Shown here in pieces: positions 52,855 through 64,000 of a stretch of DNA of 64,000 nucleotides (its first letter is position 1; every line of letters begins with the position of its first letter). This DNA comes from Gammaproteobacteria bacterium (lineage in GTDB: Bacteria > Pseudomonadota > Gammaproteobacteria > Pseudomonadales > Azotimanducaceae), in the NCBI GenBank assembly GCA_026709365.1, contig JAPOTD010000070.1, positions 26,215-90,214 of the forward strand, given 5' to 3'. The notes below the pieces were generated by a model, which saw only the letters and a list, made by a program, of their open reading frames with translations, did no database searches and was not told the origin of the DNA. The translations under genes and the position numbers were made by a program.

Positions 52855-53622
52855 TCAACGGCCCTTGAACTGCGGCGGGCGCTTCTCCAGGAAGGCGCTG
52901 ATGCCCTCGGTTTTGTCCTCCGTCTGCACCAGGGCGCCCTGGGCATACTTCTCCAGCATCAGGGCGCCGGCCAAGCTCGCCTCCATGCCGAAGTTGACCA
53001 TCGCCTTCATGGTGCGCGGCACGAACGGCGCAAAGCTGGCCAGATGCTCCGCCATCCGCCGCGCCTCAGGCAGCAGCTCGCTCGGTTCCACGATCCGCGT
53101 GACCAGGCCGATCGCCAGCGCCCGTTCCGCGTCGATGGGTTCGCCCATGAGCAGCATTTCCATGCCCCAGCCGCGCCCCACGATGCGCGGCAGGCGAGCG
53201 GTGGCGCCGCCGCCGGGAATGATGCCGAGCTTGCCCTCCGGGGTGGCGAACCGGGCGTTGCGGGTGGCGATGCGCAAGTCGCAGCCCAAGGCGACTTCCA
53301 ATCCGCCGCCCATGCAGATGCCATTGATCGCGGCGATGGTTGGCTTGGGCGTCCGCTCCAAGCGGTCCGCCAAGCCTTGGACGATGGGCTCCAAGGCCTT
53401 CTTGAAGTCCCGGTGCAGCACTTCGCCGAGGTCGGAGCCTGAGGCGAAGGCGCGGTCGCCCGCGCCGGTTAGGGTGATGGCGCGTATGGCATCGTCGGCC
53501 GCCGCCCGCCCGATGGCCTGATGCAGCTCCTCCAAGGTGTCCAGGGAGATGGCGTTGTGCTTGTCGGCGCGATCGATGGTGATGAGGGCCATCGGCCCTT
53601 GCGTTTCGTACTGAACGTTCAC
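52855..53622 (-). CDS. Enoyl-CoA hydratase/isomerase
   Basis: Full-length crotonase (255 aa). The oxyanion and substrate-binding parts are KHNAISLDTLEEL, ASGSDLGEV and AAINGICMGGGLEVALGCDLRIA. Catalytic Glu candidates are in ATPEGKLGIIPGGG and GMEMLLMGE, matching Glu144 and Glu164 of rat enoyl-CoA hydratase. It should hydrate trans-2-enoyl-CoA in beta-oxidation or a related route. It lies upstream of the MaoC pair on the same strand. Confidence 0.93.
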   Translation of the reverse strand: MNVQYETQGPMALITIDRADKHNAISLDTLEELHQAIGRAAADDAIRAITLTGAGDRAFASGSDLGEVLHRDFKKALEPIVQGLADRLERTPKPTIAAINGICMGGGLEVALGCDLRIATRNARFATPEGKLGIIPGGGATARLPRIVGRGWGMEMLLMGEPIDAERALAIGLVTRIVEPSELLPEARRMAEHLASFAPFVPRTMKAMVNFGMEASLAGALMLEKYAQGALVQTEDKTEGISAFLEKRPPQFKGR

Positions 53623-53635
53623 GCCACAGCCGGGT

Positions 53636-54763
53636 CTATTTCATTCTAATGACCATGCGGCTGCCGTCCGCCTTGCCGATCACGCGCCGGTTGCGCTGGC
53701 GCCCCTCCTCGGTGTCGTTGCCGGCAATCGGTTGGGACTCGCCGTACCCGGTCGCCGTGATTCGGCTGGCGGCGATGCCCTCCACGTCCACCAAGCGATC
53801 AAGCACTGCTTGCGCGCGCCTCTGGGACAGCCTTTGGTTGTAGCGGTCGGTGCCCATGGAATCGGTATGGCCCTCGATCATGGCGTCGGCCTCGGGATGC
53901 TCGCGCATGAACTCAGCGATGCGCCGCACGTCCCGGTACTCGCTGTCGCGCAGTTGGGAGGAGTCGAAATCAAACTCGATGGTCACTTCGGCGCTGACCG
54001 CCTCCTCGTCCTCAAAGTGGCAGCCCTTGGCGTCAACCGCGGCCCCGGCAATGGTGCCGAGGCAGTCGTCGAGGTAGTCCGGCACGCCATCGCTGTCCTC
54101 ATCGAGGGGGCAGCCGTCGGCATCCACCGCCACGCCGGGAGGCGCGTTCGGGCAGCCGCCGCCGGGGTCGGCCCCACCGTCCCCGCCGTCCCCGCCGGAG
54201 TACCGGGATGGCGGCGGCGCCATCCTGCCGAGCGTTGCGGTCAAGCCGATGAAGGCGAACGGCTCGATGCCGCCCTCATCGGTCGAATGCACGGCCCGCA
54301 CATCCGCGCGCACCGACAGCCGACGGTTGAGTTCGGTGAAGACCCCGGCGCCAACGTTGACTTCCGTATCGTTCGAGCCGCCGATCTCCGTGCGCCCGAC
54401 GCCGAACAGGGCGAACGGCTGGAACTTGCCCGCACCGCCGATCTTGTAGAGCGCGTTGGCCCAGAAGAGTTCGGCCTTGCGGCCCTTGCCGCCGCTCGCA
54501 TCCTGCCGGCTGGCGACCACGCCGTCGCGATCGACCTTCACGTCCGAGTAAAGCAGCTCAAGGCCCAGGTTGCTGTTGACCATGTAACCCAAGCCGATGG
54601 CGGGGCCACCGCGCAGGTCATCGCCGGTGGGCGCCCGGTAGATCGCCAGCCCTGGGGTCAAATAGACCTTGCCCGCGCGAGGGCCCACCGGCTCGTCGGC
54701 AACTGTCGGGCCGGTGAGGATCAGCAGGCCCAACATCGCGAGCCATTGGCTCATTGGCTTCAT
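53636..54763 (-). CDS. OmpA-family outer-membrane protein with calcium-type repeats
   Basis: A 375-residue protein. After the signal peptide (GLLILTGPTVA) comes an 8-strand beta-barrel-like domain (about 25-185), then a Gly/Asp-rich linker with thrombospondin type 3-like repeats (DEDSDGVPDYLDDCLG). The C-terminal OmpA domain binds peptidoglycan: IEFDFDSSQL, IEGHTDSMGTDRYNQRLSQRRAQAV and ITATGYGESQPIAGN. It tethers the outer membrane to the wall. ATG 54763 follows TAGGAG at good spacing. Confidence 0.92.
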   Translation of the reverse strand: MKPMSQWLAMLGLLILTGPTVADEPVGPRAGKVYLTPGLAIYRAPTGDDLRGGPAIGLGYMVNSNLGLELLYSDVKVDRDGVVASRQDASGGKGRKAELFWANALYKIGGAGKFQPFALFGVGRTEIGGSNDTEVNVGAGVFTELNRRLSVRADVRAVHSTDEGGIEPFAFIGLTATLGRMAPPPSRYSGGDGGDGGADPGGGCPNAPPGVAVDADGCPLDEDSDGVPDYLDDCLGTIAGAAVDAKGCHFEDEEAVSAEVTIEFDFDSSQLRDSEYRDVRRIAEFMREHPEADAMIEGHTDSMGTDRYNQRLSQRRAQAVLDRLVDVEGIAASRITATGYGESQPIAGNDTEEGRQRNRRVIGKADGSRMVIRMK

Positions 54764-54841
54764 TTCCACTCCTAGTGCTCAGTGACGCATTCGTCGTTTG
54801 CAGGGTTCTTTTGGTAGCCGGTCGATATCCAGCAGCAGGCC

Positions 54842-55029
54842 CATAAACAGGCTTGAGCCGATGCTGAGTGGGCGTGCAAAGCCGCTGCGTTGTCCCGGCG
54901 AGTTTCCGGACGCCCTCGCTCCGGGAATCCGCTGGGTTCGGGCAAAGGGCCCACGGGGCGAGGGCGTCCCGCCCTCGAAATGAACCGAGGACTGCGCCCA
55001 ACTTCGTTGGCTGAAGCTAGTTTGGCATG
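54842..55029. mobile_element. Family B MITE-like element, full copy (B1)
   Basis: The left arm (54842-54874) and right arm (54995-55029) are imperfect inverted repeats (CTTGAGCCGATG versus TTCGTTGGCTGAAG complement). The centre holds GGACGCCCTCGCTCCGGG facing GGCGAGGGCGTCC. Length is about 188 bases. No ORF. Other parts of the family are at 1145, 50808 and 59619. Confidence 0.7.
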
Positions 55030-55186
55030 TCAAGCAATTGACTTTCTTGCGCACGGCGACCCTAGTGGCATGTGATTGCCATGCAAAGCAGGCGCTGAGG
55101 CCGTCAACCCGGCGGTTGCTTTTTTGCGGTCTGCGCACTTGCCCAGCAAGCTGTGAATGCTAAGGAATCTGAAGGCGCTTGTACAG

Positions 55187-55272
55187 GCGCGCCCGCGGAG
55201 CGGGCGCGTTTGAGTTTCGCTGCGCGAAACTCCGCGCGCCTCGTCGCGTGGGTCAGGTTCCGAGAGGTTTGT
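55187..55272 (+). repeat. R repeat, copy d
   Basis: Variable hairpin CGCGCCCGC / GCGGGCGCG, then the conserved hairpin (first arm GAGTTTCG) and the tail CGTCGCGTGGGTCAGGTTCCGAGAGG. It is in tandem with copy e, ten bases downstream. Confidence 0.85.
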
Positions 55273-55281
55273 GAACCGGTG

Positions 55282-55370
55282 CAGGCGCCGCCCGCGGAGC
55301 GGGCGCGGATGGCGTTTCGCTGCGCGAAACTCCGCGCTCGTCGCGCAGGTCAGATTCCCAACTGTTTTTG
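55282..55370 (+). repeat. R repeat, copy e
   Basis: Variable hairpin GCGCCGCCCGC / GCGGGCGC, conserved hairpin with one change in the first arm (GGCGTTTCG), tail CGTCGCGCAGGTCAGATTCCCAACTG. It shares its hairpin type with copy d. Confidence 0.85.
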
Positions 55371-55641
55371 ACCCTGCGCGGCACAGCCTGCTTTTGCGCG
55401 GGCCCAAATAGAAAGCCGCCGGCCTGGAGAGGAAGCCGACGGCTTGAGGTGGCCACCGAAGTGGCCCAGGGGATAGAGATTGCCTCCTTGTTGGACCGGG
55501 AAGCTTTCCGATCCGGGAACCTAGGATGGCGGTTCGCTGTTACCCAGCAATTTCATGAACGGGGGAATTTGTGTCAGTTTGTAACCTCGACTGACGTTTT
55601 GTTGACGGAATCCGCCAACTCAGCCGTTCCCGCCAAGAACG

Positions 55642-56910
55642 CTAGACGCTGACGCAAACGTCGGTGCCGCCGCCCGGATGGCTGCTGATCGTGATGCTCC
55701 AACCGTGCGCCTCGCAAAGCTGGTGGGCGATGGCCAATCCCAGGCCGCTGCCGCCGGTGGCCGCGCTGCGTGAGCGGTCCAGACGAAAAAACGGCTGCAG
55801 CACGGCTTCGCGATGGGCTTCGGGAATCCCCGGCCCGCTGTCGATGACGTGGACCTGCCTGCCGCGCAGCCGCACCCGCGCATCCTGGCCGTGCCGCTGG
55901 GCGTTGTCGATGAGATTGGCCAGCACCCTGGTGAGCGCTCCCGGGGCGACGTCCACGACGGTCTTTGCCGACTTGCCGCAGTCAAAGGGAATGGTTGGAT
56001 CCTGACGCTGCAGCAGATCGGCGACCAACGCCCGCAGCTCGGTCGGCTTGGTTGGCTCATGGGTGCCGCGCACGAACTTGAGCGCATCGGTGATGAGTTC
56101 GTCCATGGATTCAAGGTTGCGTTCGAGACGGGCAACTAGAACCGGATCCACCGTCTCCGGCAACAGTTCCACTGCCAAGCGCATGCGCGCCAAGGGCGTC
56201 TTGAGGTCATGGGAGATGCCGGCCAGCAAAGTGGTGCGGTTGGACAGCAAGGAGGAAATTTCCCGCGCCATGGTGTTCAGGTTGCGCGCCAGCACGACCA
56301 GTTCCTTGGGGCCCTTTTCCGGCAGGGGATCGAAGTCCACGCCGCCGCGGAACGCATCGGCGCGCTCCGCCGCCTGCACCAGCGGGCGGGCCACCCGCAG
56401 TACGATGATCGCTGAGGTGATGAGCACCACGGCGGCGCCCAGCCCAGCAATGATGAGGCCGACGTAAAGGGGCTGGATGTCGCGTCGGGCGCCGGAGAAG
56501 CCAACCTGCAGCTCGAAGCCGCCCATCGGCAGCGTCGCCCACAGCAGGTCATCGCCTCGGGTGATCGCCACCGGCTGGCCCAAGCGGGCGTTGAGCCGCT
56601 CCTCAAGTTGGGTCAGGAAGGGTGATTCGTCGAAGCGGGCGGGTGGGTGCGCAGCCGCTTGGGCGCTGATGAAGAGGTCGTGCTGCTCCGCCAGCTCCAG
56701 CTCGAAGAAGGGACGCGATTCGGGGGGCAGTTCAACCCAAGTCTGCGCCGTCAACACCAACAGCGCCGCCTGGTCGTCCGCCGACTGCTCGGCGGTGGGC
56801 TCCACCACGAAGAACTGCAGCGCCACCACGGCGATGGCCACGATCGCCAATGAACTGACCGCCAAGGTCAGGTTGGTGCGGACCAGCAGCGACATGGGAC
56901 GGGCGATCAC
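55642..56910 (-). CDS. envZ: EnvZ-like sensor histidine kinase
   Basis: Membrane sensor kinase (422 aa). Two helices (about 8-31 and 155-178) flank a periplasmic domain of about 120 residues. A HAMP domain follows (RVARPLVQAAERADAFRGG), then a dimerisation domain with phospho-acceptor His234 in AGISHDLKTPLARMRLAVELL, and the ATPase with N-box LANLIDNAQRHG, DSGPGIP and GGSGLGLAIAHQL. Together with the response regulator 27 bases upstream it resembles EnvZ/OmpR. No porin gene is beside it except the OmpA-like gene downstream. Confidence 0.9.
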   Translation of the reverse strand: MIARPMSLLVRTNLTLAVSSLAIVAIAVVALQFFVVEPTAEQSADDQAALLVLTAQTWVELPPESRPFFELELAEQHDLFISAQAAAHPPARFDESPFLTQLEERLNARLGQPVAITRGDDLLWATLPMGGFELQVGFSGARRDIQPLYVGLIIAGLGAAVVLITSAIIVLRVARPLVQAAERADAFRGGVDFDPLPEKGPKELVVLARNLNTMAREISSLLSNRTTLLAGISHDLKTPLARMRLAVELLPETVDPVLVARLERNLESMDELITDALKFVRGTHEPTKPTELRALVADLLQRQDPTIPFDCGKSAKTVVDVAPGALTRVLANLIDNAQRHGQDARVRLRGRQVHVIDSGPGIPEAHREAVLQPFFRLDRSRSAATGGSGLGLAIAHQLCEAHGWSITISSHPGGGTDVCVSV

Positions 56911-56937
56911 TGGCGGCTCCTAGTGTTTCGGTTCCCG

Positions 56938-57639
56938 CTATTGGCCATCCGGGCAGAACATGTAGCCCTTGCCCCACACTGTCTTGATGTAGGTCGGTTC
57001 GGCGGCGTCGGGCTCGATCTTGCTGCGCAGGCGGGTGACGCGCACGTCAATGCTGCGGTCGAAGGGCGAGCGTTCGGCGCCGGTCAGAAGGTCCAGTATG
57101 CGATCCCGGTGCAGCGCTCGGTTGGGATGGGTGGCCAGAATCCGCAGCAGGTCGAACTCGCCGGAGGTCAGCGCCACGGTGGCTCCCTTGCTGCTCAATC
57201 GATGCGCCGAGAAATCGAGCTTGAAGGGGCCGAACCGAATGACGTCGGCCTCGTCGGCCGCAATCGGGTGGGTGCGGCGCAGCACGGCCCGCACTCGGGC
57301 CAGTAGTTCCCTGGGGTTGAAGGGCTTGCCCAGATAGTCGTCAGCGCCCACCTCCAAGCCAACGATGCGATCGACGTCCTCGCCCTGGGCGGAAACCATG
57401 ATGATGGGCAGCTTGCTCTCCGCCTTCAGCCGCTGGGCGATGGACAGCCCGTGCTCGCCGGGCAGCATCAGGTCAAGAATGACCAGGTCGGGCGTTGTCT
57501 CCGCCAAGTAGGCATCCATGGCGGCCCCGCTCTCCACGCAATCGACATCGAAGCCCTGTTGGGACAAGTAAGCCTGTGTCAGTTCGGAAAGCTCCGGGTC
57601 GTCGTCCACGACCAGCAGCTTAGTGCCCTCAATGTCCAT
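56938..57639 (-). CDS. ompR: OmpR-family response regulator
   Basis: A 233-residue regulator. The receiver has acidic VVDDDPEL, phospho-acceptor Asp56 in LVILDLMLPGEHG, and GADDYLGKPFNPRELLARVRAVLRR. The winged helix follows: VALTSGEFDLLRILATHPNRALHRDRILDLLTG, DRSIDVRVTRLRSKIEPDAAEPTYIKTVWGKGYMF, closely similar to OmpR. It is first in the operon with envZ. Osmotic or envelope control is likely by family. Confidence 0.93.
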   Translation of the reverse strand: MDIEGTKLLVVDDDPELSELTQAYLSQQGFDVDCVESGAAMDAYLAETTPDLVILDLMLPGEHGLSIAQRLKAESKLPIIMVSAQGEDVDRIVGLEVGADDYLGKPFNPRELLARVRAVLRRTHPIAADEADVIRFGPFKLDFSAHRLSSKGATVALTSGEFDLLRILATHPNRALHRDRILDLLTGAERSPFDRSIDVRVTRLRSKIEPDAAEPTYIKTVWGKGYMFCPDGQ

Positions 57640-57751
57640 GAGTGCTCCGCAAGCCCACTAACGAGTCAGCGCCTCAAGCTGACGAGTGGCCGGTCGCCGG
57701 GCGCGAATGCAATTCACTTGACAATCTTGTCCCGCAGTTAAGCAAAACGGG

Positions 57752-58240
57752 TTATCCGGGGTCAGACACCGATTGGGTCGAGGCCTTCTCCGTCGGCTGC
57801 GGATCGGCGGCTTGCGGCTGGCTGGCGCGCTGCTCGAAGCCGACCCCGAACCCTTTGGCGCCGGATTGCCCGGTTCCCACGCGAATGCGCAGCTGGCCCG
57901 CCGTCCGGCCTTGGGGAACGGCGCCGTAGCGCCTTGTCAGGCGGATGCTCAGAACCCCGTTGGTCCCCGCCTGGCGGCGGGCCATGCGCCGCTTCACTTC
58001 GGAGAGCAGGGCCCGCCGCTCGGCCGCCGCCAACTCGTCCCAGCGGGCCGCAAGGGCGGTGAGCTGCTCGTCGTTCGCATCCACGTAGCTCGCGGGCGGC
58101 GCTTGGGCATTGTCCGGTTCAGGCGCCGCCGCCAAGGCGCCGCTGGCGGCGCAGCACAGCGCTGCGCACAGGCCGACCAAGCGTCGCCGCAGACCGCCGA
58201 GGGAGCGGCCGCGCACGGGCTTCAGGAGCCTCCGGCTCAT
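57752..58240 (-). CDS. Exported DUF3106-like protein, function unknown
   Basis: A 162-residue protein with a signal peptide (VGLCAALCCAASGALAA). The middle, LTALAARWDELAAAERRALLSEVKRRMARRQ, resembles the repeats of DUF3106 proteins. The rest (TARRYG-like LTRRYGAVPQGRTAGQLRIRVG and a Gln/Pro-rich tail) is not recognised. ATG 58240 is chosen for the signal peptide. It lies between ompR and the thiolase gene. Confidence 0.65.
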   Translation of the reverse strand: MSRRLLKPVRGRSLGGLRRRLVGLCAALCCAASGALAAAPEPDNAQAPPASYVDANDEQLTALAARWDELAAAERRALLSEVKRRMARRQAGTNGVLSIRLTRRYGAVPQGRTAGQLRIRVGTGQSGAKGFGVGFEQRASQPQAADPQPTEKASTQSVSDPG

Positions 58241-58293
58241 CGTCCTCGCGGTTTGGCAGGGCAAATGGGAGAACGGCGCGTCACGGGCCGGTC

Positions 58294-59478
58294 TCAGGCG
58301 GCCTCGAACAGGCCTGCGGCGCCCTGGCCGCCGCCGATGCACATGGTAACGACGCCGTACTTCTTGTTGCGCCGCTGGAGCTCGCGGAGGATCAGCCCGG
58401 TCATGCGCGAGCCGGTCATGCCGAAGGGATGGCCGATGCTGATGCTGCCGCCGTTGACGTTGTAGATGTCGTTGTCCAAGCCCAGCGCGTCGCGGCAGTA
58501 AACGCATTGGGAGGCGAAGGCTTCGTTGAGTTCCCACAGGTCGATGTCATCCTGCTCAAGGCCCGCGTTGCGCAGCAGGCGCGGAATGGCGAAGACCGGG
58601 CCGATGCCCATCTCATCCGGCTCGCAGCCGGCCACGCTGAAGCCGCGGTAGATGCCCATGGGCTCAAGGCCCAGCTGGCCGGCCCGCTCGCCGCTCATCA
58701 GCAGCGTCATGGATGCGCCGTCGGAGAGTTGCGAAGCGTTGCCGGCGGTGACCGTGCCGTCCTCCTCGAAGGCGGGCGGCAGCCCCGCCAAGCCGTCCAA
58801 GGTGGTGGTTGGCCGGTTGCATTCGTCCTTGTCCACCACCACGTCCACCAGGCTTTCCTCGCCGGTCTGCTTGTCCACCTTCTTCATGGTGGCAGGCATC
58901 GGCACGATCTCCTCGTCGATCCAGCCCGCCTGCTGCGCCTTGGCGTAGCGCTGCTGGCTTTGCAGCGCGTATTCGTCCTGCGCCTCGCGAGTGACTTGGT
59001 AGCGCCTGGCGACCACCTCGGCGGTGTTGCCCATGGCCATGAAAACGTCGGGCTTCTCCTCCAGCAAGGTCTTGTTCAACTCGGCCTTGCCGGGGTCTTG
59101 GCGGGTGCGCATGGAGATGGAATCGACGCCGCCGGCGATGGCCACTTCGGTTTGTCCCGAGGCGATCTGGTTGGCGGCCATGGCGATGGATTGCAGGCCG
59201 GAGGAGCAGAAGCGGTTGATGGTGACGCCGGCCGTGGTGATGGGCAGCTTGGAGAGCACGACCGCCAAGCGGGCGAGATTGCCGTCCTGCTCCCCGGCGT
59301 GGCTGGCGGCGCCCACAACCACGTCCTCCACCTCGTCCGGCGCGAGCTTCGGGTTGCGGTCCAGCAGCGCATCGATGCAATGCGCCAGCATGTCATCGGA
59401 TCGAGTCAGGTTGAAGCTGCCCCGAAATGACTTGGCCAGCCCCGTTCGCACACTGTCAATGACGACGACGTCTCTCAT
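58294..59478 (-). CDS. Acetyl-CoA acetyltransferase (thiolase)
   Basis: Thiolase of 394 residues. It has nucleophile Cys91 in NRFCSSGLQ, His350 in [13 protein letters not shown] and Cys380 in [14 protein letters not shown], the complete active site. It cleaves or forms beta-ketoacyl-CoA, so it would end beta-oxidation cycles using the crotonase and dehydrogenase seen elsewhere in the window. Which chain length it prefers cannot be told. No fadB-type partner is adjacent. Confidence 0.92.
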   Translation of the reverse strand: MRDVVVIDSVRTGLAKSFRGSFNLTRSDDMLAHCIDALLDRNPKLAPDEVEDVVVGAASHAGEQDGNLARLAVVLSKLPITTAGVTINRFCSSGLQSIAMAANQIASGQTEVAIAGGVDSISMRTRQDPGKAELNKTLLEEKPDVFMAMGNTAEVVARRYQVTREAQDEYALQSQQRYAKAQQAGWIDEEIVPMPATMKKVDKQTGEESLVDVVVDKDECNRPTTTLDGLAGLPPAFEEDGTVTAGNASQLSDGASMTLLMSGERAGQLGLEPMGIYRGFSVAGCEPDEMGIGPVFAIPRLLRNAGLEQDDIDLWELNEAFASQCVYCRDALGLDNDIYNVNGGSISIGHPFGMTGSRMTGLILRELQRRNKKYGVVTMCIGGGQGAAGLFEAA

Positions 59479-60065
59479 GTTCCTTCCCTCAAGCGTTGTG
59501 ATTATTGAAGGCGCTCATCGTCCAATGCCCTGAGCGCTGATGGACCGCGAATAGTAGCAAAAAACAAGCCTTGGAGGGTCAGTTGAGAAGGCCGGAAGCA
59601 GCAATTCCCATTCATGCCCATAAACGTGCTTCAGCCGACCCTGAGTGGGTGTGCAAACCCGCTGCGTTGTCCCTGCGGACTTCCAATCGAAGACGGACGC
59701 CCGCTCCGAGGAGTCCCTTGCCGGACAAGGGCGTCCCGCCCTCGAATTCTCGCTCTGCAGGGCGGTTTCAGCGTCAGGGCGTCCTCACGGCCAAGCGGTC
59801 ACTGGCCGGAATGAGAATTGCTGGGCCGGAAAGCGGCAGCGCCCACTTTGCCGGCGGCAGCTCGATCGGTCGGCAGCCCGGCAGCTGGAAACGGCTTCGA
59901 TCGCCAAGGAATGCCGGCCGGGCGCCCTTTCGAGAAATCCGGCCCGAAGCGGGCATGGCGAACCGACATGCATCGAAGGCGCGCGCTCGCACCCCGGATT
60001 GGGGAACGTCGGCCAAGCTTGACCGGAAATGCGAGCGGCTGGCTGGAAAAGCCCCGAAACGGGCT
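59479..60065. other. Intergenic region with a partial family B repeat
   Basis: No convincing gene. The left third holds repeat B2 (59619-59746). The remainder is GC-rich with several short inverted repeats and ends in the uvrA terminator at 60047-60069. I see nothing else. Confidence 0.65.
59619..59746. repeat. Family B palindromic repeat, half copy (B2)
   Basis: Left-half copy of the B element: CATAAACGTGCTTCAGCCGA, CTGAGTGGGTGTGCAAACCC, CTGCGTTGTCCCTGCGGA, ending in GGGCGTCCCGCCCTCG. The reverse-strand half copy at 1145-1236 is its nearest relative. Confidence 0.75.

Positions 60066-60069
<4 letters not shown>
60047..60069 (-). terminator. Terminator overlapping the uvrA stop
   Basis: On the minus strand AAAGCCC, a 6-base loop, GGGCTTT and a short T-run. 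It overlaps the TAA stop codon at 60066-60068. Confidence 0.65.
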
Positions 60070-62909
<2,840 letters not shown>

Positions 62910-62991
62910 CGGAAAAGCTGTCCAATGCTGGTCTTTGGGGGATCGGCAACGAAGCCGCTAACTTATCGGCTATGGTCATTGGGGGCAACCT

Positions 62992-63020
62992 GCGCCTCTC
63001 GCCCTCTGGGCGAGAGGCGC
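62992..63020. repeat. Isolated variable hairpin of the R family (type of copy b)
   Basis: GCGCCTCTCGCCC with GGGCGAGAGGCGC forms a near-perfect 29-base hairpin, the same sequence as the variable hairpin of copy b (10081-10108). It stands alone, about 70 bases left of copy f. Confidence 0.75.
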
Positions 63021-63085
63021 AGGTTGCGTGAATCGGGTTGCGATCTGTTTCCGGATCCGCTCAGGGTTGCTGCACTTGTGCCGGC

Positions 63086-63853
63086 TCAGAAACACTTCGG
63101 AATGTGGCCCAAGCGCGGAGTTTCGCGCAGCGAAACTCCATCCGCGACCGTCAGGTCGCGCACTCGGATGGCCAGCGCGGCGGCGAAGCGTGGCTCCCCT
63201 AGGTCCACCAGCTGCCAGTAGTCTTCCGGCTGGTGCGGGAATTGAAAGCGGCCTGAGCGTTCGCCCCGCAGCATCGGCTCCGGCACCTCAAAGGTGGCCG
63301 GGTTCAGCCGGAAGCCGGTGCCCAAGGCCTTGATCAGCGCTTCCTTCAAGGTCCACAGCCGATAGAAGAGAGCCGCCTTGCGCGTTCCTTCGGCCTGGGC
63401 GAGCAAGCGGCGCTCGGCCGGGCCATAGACCCGCTTGCCAATCCCGTCAAAGTTGCGGACGGGCCTGCGTTCCTCAAGGTCGATGCCGAGCGGCTGATGA
63501 GCGGCAATCGCGATTAGCCCGTGCCCGCCGCTGTGGCTGAGGTTGAAGGCGATGGGAACGCGCTGGCCGTTCACTGCGGCGACCGGCTTGCCGTGCTCGA
63601 GGGTGTTGAACGAAAGCAGTTCGTTGCGGCAGTCGAGGCGCTCGCAGAGGTTGGCCCGCAGTGCCGCGCGGCACAGGGCGAAGCGGCGCCGGGGCGGCTC
63701 GACCACGAACCGCTGCGCCCGCCGGGCCTCCCGCGCGTCGAGCAGGTCGAAGGCGCGCGCCTCGCGCTCGGCGCATGGCGTTAAGTCCACATGCAGGATG
63801 GTCGCGCCCGCCGTCTCCTGCCACAAGCGCCACCAACGATCCTTGCTTGCCAT
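63086..63853 (-). CDS. Sfp-type 4'-phosphopantetheinyl transferase
   Basis: Activates acyl or peptidyl carrier proteins by attaching phosphopantetheine from CoA (255 aa). Motifs are FNLSHSGGHGLIAI, GIDLEERR (magnesium-binding Asp and Glu) and FYRLWTLKEALIKALGTGF. This is the larger Sfp/EntD class, used for secondary metabolism or fatty-acid carriers. No carrier-protein gene is in view. ATG 63853 is preferred; TTG 63871 is possible. The last ~20 residues (LTVADGVSLRETP and on) are encoded by R repeat copy f, so the native C-terminus was replaced. Confidence 0.9.
   Translation of the reverse strand: MASKDRWWRLWQETAGATILHVDLTPCAEREARAFDLLDAREARRAQRFVVEPPRRRFALCRAALRANLCERLDCRNELLSFNTLEHGKPVAAVNGQRVPIAFNLSHSGGHGLIAIAAHQPLGIDLEERRPVRNFDGIGKRVYGPAERRLLAQAEGTRKAALFYRLWTLKEALIKALGTGFRLNPATFEVPEPMLRGERSGRFQFPHQPEDYWQLVDLGEPRFAAALAIRVRDLTVADGVSLRETPRLGHIPKCF
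63088..63163 (-). repeat. R repeat, copy f, inside a coding region
   Basis: Minus-strand orientation: variable hairpin CGCGACC / GGTCGCG (63143 onward), conserved hairpin GGAGTTTCG / CGAAACTCC, tail GGCCACATTCCGAAG. It carries the last codons and stop of the phosphopantetheinyl transferase. Confidence 0.88.
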
Positions 63854-63925
63854 CAGGGATGAGATTGACAACGCCCTTTCCCTGCCAGTACATTGCGCGC
63901 CCGCTCCCCGAAGCGGCCGCTTCCC

Positions 63926-64000
63926 GCCGAGGTGGTGAAATTGGTAGACACGCTAGCTTCAGGTGCTAGTGGGGGTAACCCCGTGGAGGTTCAAGTCCTC
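63926..64000 (+). tRNA. tRNA-Leu (CAG anticodon), cut by the window end
   Basis: It begins GCCGAGG TGG with the class II layout: D-arm AAATTGGTAGACAC, anticodon stem GCTAGC and loop TTCAGGT giving CAG, a long variable arm (TGGGGGTAACCCCGT), then GAGGTTCAAGTCCTC of the T-arm. The 3' acceptor strand and CCA are beyond the edge. Confidence 0.93.

Larger units (their letters stand above)
54764..55641. other. Repeat-filled intergenic region
   Basis: Nearly 880 bases without a convincing gene. It contains family B element B1 (54842-55029), two tandem R repeats (d and e, 55187-55370) and, near 55415-55475, short GC hairpins (GCCGCCGGC and AAGCCGACGGCTT). The stretch 55480-55640 is plain sequence with no identifiable feature. 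Small ORFs here follow the repeats. Confidence 0.75.

Noticed and set aside
55187..55370. CRISPR-like tandem repeats
   Set aside because: Only two units, ~95 bases apart, each a double hairpin that also occurs alone elsewhere; there are no uniform spacers and no cas genes.
59570..60016. Small ORFs between the thiolase and uvrA genes
   Set aside because: They overlap repeat B2 or GC-rich spacer, lack ribosome sites and show no family signature.

Overview
The window is high-GC DNA that looks like the chromosome of a free-living or host-associated gammaproteobacterium. Supporting genes are groSL behind a CIRCE operator, rpoD, bamD, an adjacent rluD-pgeF pair, yajQ, an envZ/ompR pair and uvrA. 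Several TonB receptors and many CoA-dependent lipid-metabolism genes (acyl-CoA dehydrogenase, crotonases, MaoC hydratases, thiolase, ACAD10-type kinase) suggest a heterotrophic marine or symbiotic lineage. I cannot name a genus. There is no CRISPR array, rRNA or intact transposase. Two tRNAs are present: tRNA-Ile(CAU), and a tRNA-Leu(CAG) cut by the right edge.

Layout. 0-1.2 kb: a toxin-antitoxin pair. 1.4-10 kb: an aminotransferase, membrane proteins, groSL, an alkyltransferase-like protein, an AmpG-like transporter and yajQ. 10-16 kb: a cobalamin adenosyltransferase, a GNAT toxin remnant, and a tight operon of small ORF, ATP-grasp, alpha-E and S9 peptidase. 16.2-22.9 kb: an accessory, defence-like island with an AAA ATPase, a secreted nuclease, an N4-cytosine methyltransferase carrying an RHH-like N-terminus, an HNH endonuclease and a PLD-plus-P-loop protein. 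22.9-26.9 kb: pgeF, rluD, bamD and an ACAD10-like kinase. 27.2-30.9 kb: a MerR/LitR-type regulator, rpoD and tRNA-Ile. 30.9-36.5 kb: an O-antigen ligase-like protein, a glycosyltransferase, a NYN protein and the dTDP-rhamnose genes rfbB, rfbC and rfbD. 36.5-47.1 kb: an LLM oxidoreductase and three TonB receptors. 47.3-53.6 kb: acyl-CoA genes, a ClpP paralogue, a hydrolase and a VapBC-like pair. 53.6-64 kb: an OmpA-like protein, envZ/ompR, a thiolase, uvrA, a phosphopantetheinyl transferase and tRNA-Leu.

Three families of short palindromic repeats lie between the genes. Family A is a pair of near-identical ~180-bp MITE-like elements with 18-bp terminal inverted repeats. Family B has four copies of an element of up to ~190 bp. 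Family R has six copies pairing a conserved hairpin with a neighbouring hairpin whose sequence varies while its pairing is kept. One R copy supplies the C-terminus of the phosphopantetheinyl transferase.

The most promising leads are the small-ORF/ATP-grasp/alpha-E/peptidase operon, the PLD-ATPase beside the RHH-methyltransferase/HNH pair, and the R repeat family. All functions are read from sequence motifs by eye; no database search was run.
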